Shown here piece by piece: positions 58,251 through 64,000 of a stretch of 64,000 nucleotides of DNA. The stretch spans positions 19,362 through 83,361 of the forward strand of contig CAZSHA010000002.1 in NCBI GenBank assembly GCA_964606575.1, written 5' to 3'. Position 1 is the stretch's first letter; each line of letters opens with the position of its first letter. Below the pieces are notes generated by a model. The model was given only the letters and a program-made list of their open reading frames with translations. It was not told the DNA's origin and did no database searches. This DNA is from RGIG4576 sp964606575 (GTDB lineage: Bacteria; Bacteroidota; Bacteroidia; Bacteroidales; Muribaculaceae). The position numbers and the translations under genes are program-made.

Positions 58251-59153
58251 TTATCTTGCATAGAATAGGCTGATTGCAACTTCACTTTGTGATGCGTCAC
58301 GAGTTCCATATACAACCCAATAAGTAGCACGACCGTAGTATGTTGTCCAATAGTCGTTTTCAAACACCTTTTCTGCTCCCTTAGCATTATAATATTTCAA
58401 CAAGCCAAGGTCTTGGCCATCGGCTGTCACTTCATGAAGATCAACATATACACGTTGAGAGCCTTGGTCAATAAGCGCTGTCTTAACAAGTTCAACTTCC
58501 ATCCATTCAGAAACGTCACCAAATGGAACAGGTTTTGACTTATAGAATACATCACCGATTGTTTTGGTTGCAGCGTCATACGATTTAAGCCATGCTTGTA
58601 TATACTTGCCTTCAGAAGGAGTATTCTCATCTTCAAACATCATGTTGATAAGTTTGATTGCCGCATGGTTGCCGTCACCAAGGCTATCGGTTGCCGACCA
58701 CAAAGGAGGAGCTATGTGTTCTACCACTTTAGGAGCCTTAGTATAGTCATACAAGAATAGTTGATATTGCTTTCCGTTTTCCAATTGGACAGATTGAGCA
58801 TACTTATCCTCTCTTATATATATAATAGAGTCTTCGCCATTTTCTTTCTTGATGGTTTCAGGTTTTTCTATACCTAGTGTAAGATTTACAGTACCAGCTG
58901 GGATTTGATAGAAACGGCCTGTTGAACCGGACGGAACGAAGTTGTTCTTTGCTAAGAAAGTACCGTGGTTGTTGGACAAGTCTTGGTCGCCCACAATGGC
59001 ATAGTTGAATGCTTGACCCTTGGCAACAAAGTTCCACAATTGGAATTGAGCCCCCACAGGATCAGTCCAATTAAATTCCACTTCTTGTTTTTCGCATGAA
59101 GACATTACCATGCAAGCAAAGAGCGAAAGTGTCAAATATTTTAAATATTTCAT
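58251..59153 (-). CDS. SusCD-associated lipoprotein
   Basis: 300 residues, lipobox CMVMSSC (lipid Cys about 19) and EKQEVEFNWTDPVGAQFQLWN right after. Beta-rich, aromatic-rich body with the look of two Ig-like or DUF4397-type domains (NHGTFLAKNNFVPSGSTGRFYQIPAGTVNLTLG in the first). Likely a surface-exposed outer-membrane lipoprotein that assists the SusCD pair in binding its ligand. Thirty bases downstream of SusD. Confidence 0.7.
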   Translation of the reverse strand: MKYLKYLTLSLFACMVMSSCEKQEVEFNWTDPVGAQFQLWNFVAKGQAFNYAIVGDQDLSNNHGTFLAKNNFVPSGSTGRFYQIPAGTVNLTLGIEKPETIKKENGEDSIIYIREDKYAQSVQLENGKQYQLFLYDYTKAPKVVEHIAPPLWSATDSLGDGNHAAIKLINMMFEDENTPSEGKYIQAWLKSYDAATKTIGDVFYKSKPVPFGDVSEWMEVELVKTALIDQGSQRVYVDLHEVTADGQDLGLLKYYNAKGAEKVFENDYWTTYYGRATYWVVYGTRDASQSEVAISLFYAR

Positions 59154-59183
59154 ATTGTCTAAATGTTTAGTAAGTTAAACTTT

Positions 59184-61070
59184 TTATTCTGCAGACTCTA
59201 CTTTTGGAGCATCTGGTTGATCGCCAGGATAAGCAAACCAAGGTATTGAACAATGGTAGTTGTCGGCATCTCCTGCTATAGGCTTCAATGCTTTAAGGCT
59301 AGGAATATTCCACATGTACTCAGAGTTGTAGCGTGGACGCACGCGATAACAAGGAGATCCTTCGTTGTATGAAGTATAAGCTCTCTTTCTATCTTGAACT
59401 TGAGCAGGACCTAGATAATAGCCCTTAAACACCTTTTCTGATTCAGGCTTGTGCGTAATTTCAGATACATTCCATCCGTTGTTCAAACTAGGATATTCAC
59501 CTGAATATGCTATATCATAGTGATACTTACGTTGGTCAACCCACGCTTCAGCTGCGCCCCAAGGATATAGATGCACATACTTCTGCATCATGATGTGAGA
59601 GATTGAGAAGTCGTTCAAAGATAATCCGCCAACGTATGGACCAGCTAGATATTCAGCTGCAGCAGCGTTGAATTGGGAAACTGTAATCTTGTCGCCTTGG
59701 TGATAAGAGCCTTCCACCTTACCGGCTGTGATATATGTAGCAGAGAATTCCATGTCGGCAGCAACGGCTTTCTTCCAAGTGTCGAACGCATCGCTCTTAG
59801 AACCGCCATAGAATTGAGCTTCAGCTAGGTCAAACAGCATTTCTGCGTATGTTCCAAGGATATAAGGAGCATCATCACTATAGATCCAACGACCTTTGCC
59901 TAGGCGGGCGAATGTGGGTTGCACGCTTGATGCTGTGTGATAGAATGTAGCCACGTCGTGAGAGCATGTACTAGTCACGCTTGTCACACCGCCCCATGTA
60001 TGAAGAGCCTTGATTGATTCTATGTCCTCATATACACCCACATCATTACCTTCAGATGTACCAAGTTTCAATATTACGCGTGGATCCCAGTGTCCTGTTT
60101 CGTTAACAAGAGTATCTGTGATGATTTGCTTTTCAGCCAACTGATATTTAGACTTGTTGCCATTAGTTGTAATCTTGTTACCGTTGGCATCATAGTAAGG
60201 AACTGTACCGGTCATAACTTGAGCAGCATATTCATGTTGGAAATAAGACCAAGTCAAGTTGCCGCGGGTAGTACCCCAGAAGTTATTGTAAGCTGTATAA
60301 GGTTCATCAGCGCCCTTACCGCTAACAGCTAGAGTCGCATTGTCGTCGTTAGAAGTGAATGACTTGCTTGCGTATTCCACCAAATCTGTGTAATACTTTT
60401 CCTTGAAGTCGTTCTTACGAGTCAAAGAAGCCAGATTGCGAACCAATACATAGTAACCGAACTTTCTCCACTTGTCGATGTCGCCGCCATAGATGTAATC
60501 GTTAGCCGAAATCTTTGTGCCGTAGCTTGTTTGGTCATCCATGTCAAGAAGACGGATTCCCTCCAAAGCCCAAGCGCGAACTTGCTCATAAATTTGCTCT
60601 TGGTAATCGTAGCGGTGTGAAAGAAGACCAGAAACATAAGCATCGGTCATAGGCATTTCGCCATGATACTTGGTCAACCAGTCCCACGTATACGCTTTCA
60701 TCAAATATCCAATACCAGCCATGTGCCAATTTTCAGCGGCAATAGATTGGTTGATATAGTTTTCAAGGTTCATTCCTTGAAGCCAGTATCCGGTACGCCA
60801 CATTTCTCCTGCCGCGTCACTAGAGCTTGTATAATAGTGGTCGCGGAAGTTGGTATATCCGGTGCAAGTCATTTGAGTAAGACCGGTCAAAGCACGATTG
60901 TCGTAATATAAACCTTGATAGCTTTGTTGAATACCTGCAAGATATAAGTAAGCATCCACATAGTCGGGCGCGTCCTCGTTCTTATTCACATCAAGATAAT
61001 CATCGCAGCTAGTAGCCGTAACGCCGAATAAGATTGCCGCGATAAGCATTAATATTGAATGTTTTTTCAT
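59184..61070 (-). CDS. SusD/RagB-like outer-membrane lipoprotein
   Basis: 628 residues from MKKHSILMLIAAILFGV (an in-frame ATG four codons earlier is possible). Lipobox TATSC, then DDYLDVNKNEDAPDYV, the classic SusD start. Helical TPR-like core and the usual C-terminal pattern (RPRYNSEYMWNIPSLKALKPIAGD). It is the lid of the SusC barrel and binds the transported nutrient. Length is above average for SusD. No glycoside hydrolase is in the window, so the nutrient is unknown; a peptide is as likely as a glycan. Confidence 0.92.
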   Translation of the reverse strand: MKKHSILMLIAAILFGVTATSCDDYLDVNKNEDAPDYVDAYLYLAGIQQSYQGLYYDNRALTGLTQMTCTGYTNFRDHYYTSSSDAAGEMWRTGYWLQGMNLENYINQSIAAENWHMAGIGYLMKAYTWDWLTKYHGEMPMTDAYVSGLLSHRYDYQEQIYEQVRAWALEGIRLLDMDDQTSYGTKISANDYIYGGDIDKWRKFGYYVLVRNLASLTRKNDFKEKYYTDLVEYASKSFTSNDDNATLAVSGKGADEPYTAYNNFWGTTRGNLTWSYFQHEYAAQVMTGTVPYYDANGNKITTNGNKSKYQLAEKQIITDTLVNETGHWDPRVILKLGTSEGNDVGVYEDIESIKALHTWGGVTSVTSTCSHDVATFYHTASSVQPTFARLGKGRWIYSDDAPYILGTYAEMLFDLAEAQFYGGSKSDAFDTWKKAVAADMEFSATYITAGKVEGSYHQGDKITVSQFNAAAAEYLAGPYVGGLSLNDFSISHIMMQKYVHLYPWGAAEAWVDQRKYHYDIAYSGEYPSLNNGWNVSEITHKPESEKVFKGYYLGPAQVQDRKRAYTSYNEGSPCYRVRPRYNSEYMWNIPSLKALKPIAGDADNYHCSIPWFAYPGDQPDAPKVESAE

Positions 61071-61098
61071 TGTTTTCGTCATTTTAAGTTAATAGGAA

Positions 61099-64000
61099 TT
61101 AGAATGTTAGACTAACACCGCAAGAGTAGGTACGTGGGCTTGGAAGACCCCATGCATCAATACCTTCACCACCTGAACCACCGGCAGCAGCCGACATTGT
61201 GTTACCCACAGCATCGATACCGTTGTAGTTAGTGATAGTGAACAAGTCATTACCTAGAACATATACATTAGCGCTTGAGATAAGACCCTTAGTATACTTC
61301 TTCAAGAATGATTCTGGGATACGGTAGCTTAGGCGGATTTCTTGACAACGTAGGTAGTTAACATCGTCTTGCAACCATTCTTCATCATTGCCATAGAAAC
61401 CGTATTGAGTTTCTTTTGGATCATAAACCATAGTGTTGTAATGAGGTGTTGCCGAATTTTCATATCCATCCTTCAATACACCGGTGAACACCTTTTGACC
61501 GCCTTCACGAGATTCTACTGATTCCCAGCTTTGTCCGTAGCTGAACATGTCGCGCATTGTACCGTTTGCAACAGTCGCGCCCATACGGCCAGCGAACATA
61601 GCGCTCAAGCGGAAGTTCTTATATTGAACTGACGTTGTGATACCGTAGCGGATTTTTGGCTCGCGATCGCCTAGCACGCTCCAATCAGAATCAACTAGAG
61701 GTTGACCTGTTGTTGGACTTATTAGGATATCTCCATTATTGTTGCGTTGATAAGCAAGACCAGTAAGAGTAGTGATTGGGTGTCCCACCATTATACCGTT
61801 ACGGATGTTACCTGTGTTCCAAGTATAAGCGTTATAGAACTCTGATACGTTTTCAGGAAGGTAAGTTACTTCAGAACCGGTGTGAGATGCAGTCACGCCA
61901 ACGTTCCAAGTCAAGTCGCGAGTCTTGATAACGTCATATCTCAAGCCTGCTTCCCATCCCCAAGTCTTGAACGAACCTACGTTCAAGTTGTTCAACACGA
62001 AACCTGTTGCGTAAGACATACGGAAACCTTCCACGATTTGGTCTTCGCACTTAGTGCGGAAGAAAGTGAAATCACCATCCAAACGGTTGTTGAACATGCG
62101 GAACTCAGCACCAACTTCCCAAGATGTGTTCATTTCAGGCTTCAAGCTGCGGTTAGGACCGGTGTAACCGTATTTGTAACCACCACCTATAAGACCTGTT
62201 GTTTCAAGTTGAGGGTCGATTGACAAAGGTACAGCATCCTTACCTACTTGCGCTACCGAACCGCGAAGTTTCAAGTAGTTCAACCAAGGAAGGTTGCTCT
62301 TGATAGGAGTAAGTTCGCTGGCTACGAATGAAAGTTCAGCAGCTGGATAGAAGAATGAATTGTCTTCTTTTGGAAGAGTTGATGACCAGTCGTTACGGAA
62401 ACGCAATGTAGCGAACGCCATATTGTTGTAACCGAACTCAGCTTGTCCTGAGATTGCTTGCAAGCGGCGTTTTGTTGTCGTTTTTTTAGCAACCACTGTT
62501 GAAGCTTCACAGTTATTGATTGAGTAGAAGTCGATAAGCATGAAGTTAGAGCCATAAGAAGATAGCGATTTAACTCCGCTTTCCTTTTGGTGGTAACCGA
62601 ATTGAAGACCTACAGTATACTTATCGTTGAATGTTTCGTTCCATCCGGCAAGAATGTTTAATGAAGGGTCGTTAGTGTTGTATTTAGCGATGTTATACTG
62701 TCCACCTTCTGTCACTTCTTGGTTCTTGCTTGCATAGTATGGGTGAGTAGCACTCTCGTAGGTTGAAGCGCTCACGTCCCAGCCGAAGTTGGCGTTGATG
62801 TAAGTGTTCTTGTAAGGAGTGATACTAGCTGTCATAGCAATAAGCATACGGTCTGTTTCATCGTAGTTCTTATTCTTGTAAAGTCCGTATAGAGGATTCA
62901 ACAAGTCAGTATCAACATAATACTCAGGGTAACGCATGTGAAGACCGTCTGCCGCAAGATAATTAGACATGTCGTCTACCGAAGGCCAGTCATAAGTGCT
63001 GGCAACAGGACCTGCAGAACCGCGGCGAGCCTTATTGTTGCTTTGGTGGGTATATTGAATACTTGCATCAAAGTTCAACCACTTAGTGATTTCGGCACGA
63101 CCGGATACTGCAAAGTTTTGGCGCTTCAAATCGGTAGTCTTTATAACACCGTTTTGATCGATAAACTTAGCTGATGCGCGCACACTCATTTTTTCTGTAC
63201 CAGCTTCTAGAGATACGTTGTGAGTTTGCATGGTACCGGTTTGAAGAATAGCTTGAACGTTGTCATAATGAGGGAATGTACCGTCGTTCAAACCACCATA
63301 ACGGCGAGTACGATACCAGTTGGTGCTGCCATATTGACCGTTCAAGTACTTGTCTTGAATTTCCGGCCATCCGTAAGCCTTTGACCATGAGAACTGGTTG
63401 CTGTAAGACAGCTTAGCGCGGCCCTTAGAACCCTTCTTTGTGGTGATGATGATAGCGCCGTTAGAAGCGTCCGAACCGTAAAGAGCGGCTGCAGCAGCGC
63501 CCTTCAACACTGTCATGCTCTCGATATCCTCAGGGTTGAAGTCGTTACCGCGAGAAGCGAAGTCTAAGTCGCGAACTGATGCATAATCTGCATTAGCGAA
63601 ACCTGAAGATGGGTCGAAAGTTGAGTTGTTCATAGGCACTCCGTCGATAACGTACAGCGGCTGGTTAGAACCAGAGATAGAAGTAACAGAACGAAGTACC
63701 ACCGATGTAGAAGCACCGGGAGCACCGCCTGTAGTTGTTACTGTCATACCCGACACACGACCTTGAAGGGCTGAGATGAAGTCGGTGCGACCAGATTCGG
63801 CTACATCTGAAGCCTTGACGTTCTGAACAGAAGAACCCACGGCACGGGCAACACGTTTCATACCGAACTCGGCTGTGATTACCACCTCGTCAAGATTGGT
63901 AGCGTTGTCCTCAAGCACGATGCTCTTGGCATGAGCCGCCTTGATTTCCTTTGTCTTGTAGCCCACGTAAGAAACTACTAGGGTAGCATTCTGAGCCGCA
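61099..64000 (-). CDS. SusC/RagA-like TonB-linked outer-membrane transporter, N terminus beyond the window
   Basis: At least 967 codons; the frame runs off the right end. The visible part starts in the CarboxypepD_reg-like domain (ATLVVSYVGYKTKEIKA), then the plug: EVVITAEFGMKRVARAVGSSV, GRVSGMTVTTTGGAPGAST, LYVIDGVPMNNST and AAAALYGSDASNGAIIITTKKGSKG. The barrel follows and ends with an aromatic residue (CGVSLTF). It imports oligomers across the outer membrane with TonB. SusD follows after 28 bases. Confidence 0.97.
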   Translation of the reverse strand, partial: AAQNATLVVSYVGYKTKEIKAAHAKSIVLEDNATNLDEVVITAEFGMKRVARAVGSSVQNVKASDVAESGRTDFISALQGRVSGMTVTTTGGAPGASTSVVLRSVTSISGSNQPLYVIDGVPMNNSTFDPSSGFANADYASVRDLDFASRGNDFNPEDIESMTVLKGAAAAALYGSDASNGAIIITTKKGSKGRAKLSYSNQFSWSKAYGWPEIQDKYLNGQYGSTNWYRTRRYGGLNDGTFPHYDNVQAILQTGTMQTHNVSLEAGTEKMSVRASAKFIDQNGVIKTTDLKRQNFAVSGRAEITKWLNFDASIQYTHQSNNKARRGSAGPVASTYDWPSVDDMSNYLAADGLHMRYPEYYVDTDLLNPLYGLYKNKNYDETDRMLIAMTASITPYKNTYINANFGWDVSASTYESATHPYYASKNQEVTEGGQYNIAKYNTNDPSLNILAGWNETFNDKYTVGLQFGYHQKESGVKSLSSYGSNFMLIDFYSINNCEASTVVAKKTTTKRRLQAISGQAEFGYNNMAFATLRFRNDWSSTLPKEDNSFFYPAAELSFVASELTPIKSNLPWLNYLKLRGSVAQVGKDAVPLSIDPQLETTGLIGGGYKYGYTGPNRSLKPEMNTSWEVGAEFRMFNNRLDGDFTFFRTKCEDQIVEGFRMSYATGFVLNNLNVGSFKTWGWEAGLRYDVIKTRDLTWNVGVTASHTGSEVTYLPENVSEFYNAYTWNTGNIRNGIMVGHPITTLTGLAYQRNNNGDILISPTTGQPLVDSDWSVLGDREPKIRYGITTSVQYKNFRLSAMFAGRMGATVANGTMRDMFSYGQSWESVESREGGQKVFTGVLKDGYENSATPHYNTMVYDPKETQYGFYGNDEEWLQDDVNYLRCQEIRLSYRIPESFLKKYTKGLISSANVYVLGNDLFTITNYNGIDAVGNTMSAAAGGSGGEGIDAWGLPSPRTYSCGVSLTF

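Noticed and set aside
1..64000. CRISPR arrays, insertion sequences and rRNA genes
   Set aside because: No regularly spaced repeats, transposase motifs or rRNA stretches were seen on reading the window.

Overview
The window looks like a chromosomal piece of a gut-type Bacteroidales genome, perhaps Muribaculaceae-like (the family is inference). Supporting evidence: a SusC/SusD outer-membrane pair, N-succinylornithine-type carbamoyltransferase, single-domain KpsF-type isomerase, single-chain serine dehydratase, a T9SS-like C-terminal sorting domain, and many promoters of the Bacteroidetes form TTTG-N19/20-TAnnTTTG. A run of exactly 10 N at 43704-43713 shows this is a draft assembly.

Layout. 1-5.4 kb: start of a DUF2723 membrane protein, a secreted CE7-like esterase, DUF456 protein, orphan histidine kinase, tRNA(CAU) and a MATE exporter. 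5.5-10.9 kb: nadB, an AT-rich one-gene Type IIG-like restriction-modification enzyme, and a GNAT-like protein. 11-16.2 kb: three secreted proteins read leftwards (RCC1/Ig-like, FN3-like, beta-helix) behind a long leader with a large palindrome. 16.6-28.4 kb: a 30-residue membrane microprotein, zinc-ribbon protein, polA, polyprenyl synthase, rnhB, epimerase, LD-carboxypeptidase, radical SAM, glycosyltransferase, DUF389, small hypotheticals and tRNA-Pro.

28.4-39.3 kb is the most unusual region: a visibly AT-rich, tightly packed, one-directional operon. In order it encodes a vWA-like lipoprotein with a variant MIDAS, a small membrane protein, a tubulin/FtsZ-like GTPase, a 518-residue protein that probably continues out of frame into an Hsp70/actin-like ATPase, a coiled-coil lipoprotein with a second membrane span, a MotA/ExbB/ZorA-like channel protein with a long coiled-coil tail, a MotB/OmpA/ZorB-like partner, and a lipoprotein stub that probably continues out of frame into a trypsin-like protease. 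Upstream lies a structured, roughly 300-nt leader or ncRNA ending in an intrinsic terminator. I read this as a multi-component envelope machine: an ion-driven stator-like pair combined with tubulin-like and actin-like NTPases, a metal-dependent adhesion domain and a protease. It is related in parts to Zorya ZorAB and to the FtsZ-like/vWA/OmpA neighbourhoods described by Makarova and Koonin (2010, cited from memory), but I cannot match it to a named system.

39.4-58 kb is ordinary core genome: argF', an outer-membrane protein, acyltransferase, sigma-54 activator, lptE, a helical-repeat protein, secG, sdaA, thioesterase, DUF721, recF, KpsF, a PfkB-family protein lacking its catalytic motif, a TPR protein, tRNA-Tyr and tRNA-Gly, der, era, fabH, rpmF, a DUF177 protein and a HAD hydrolase. 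58.2-64 kb is a leftward outer-membrane uptake locus: SusC (cut by the window end), SusD and an accessory lipoprotein, closed by a strong terminator.
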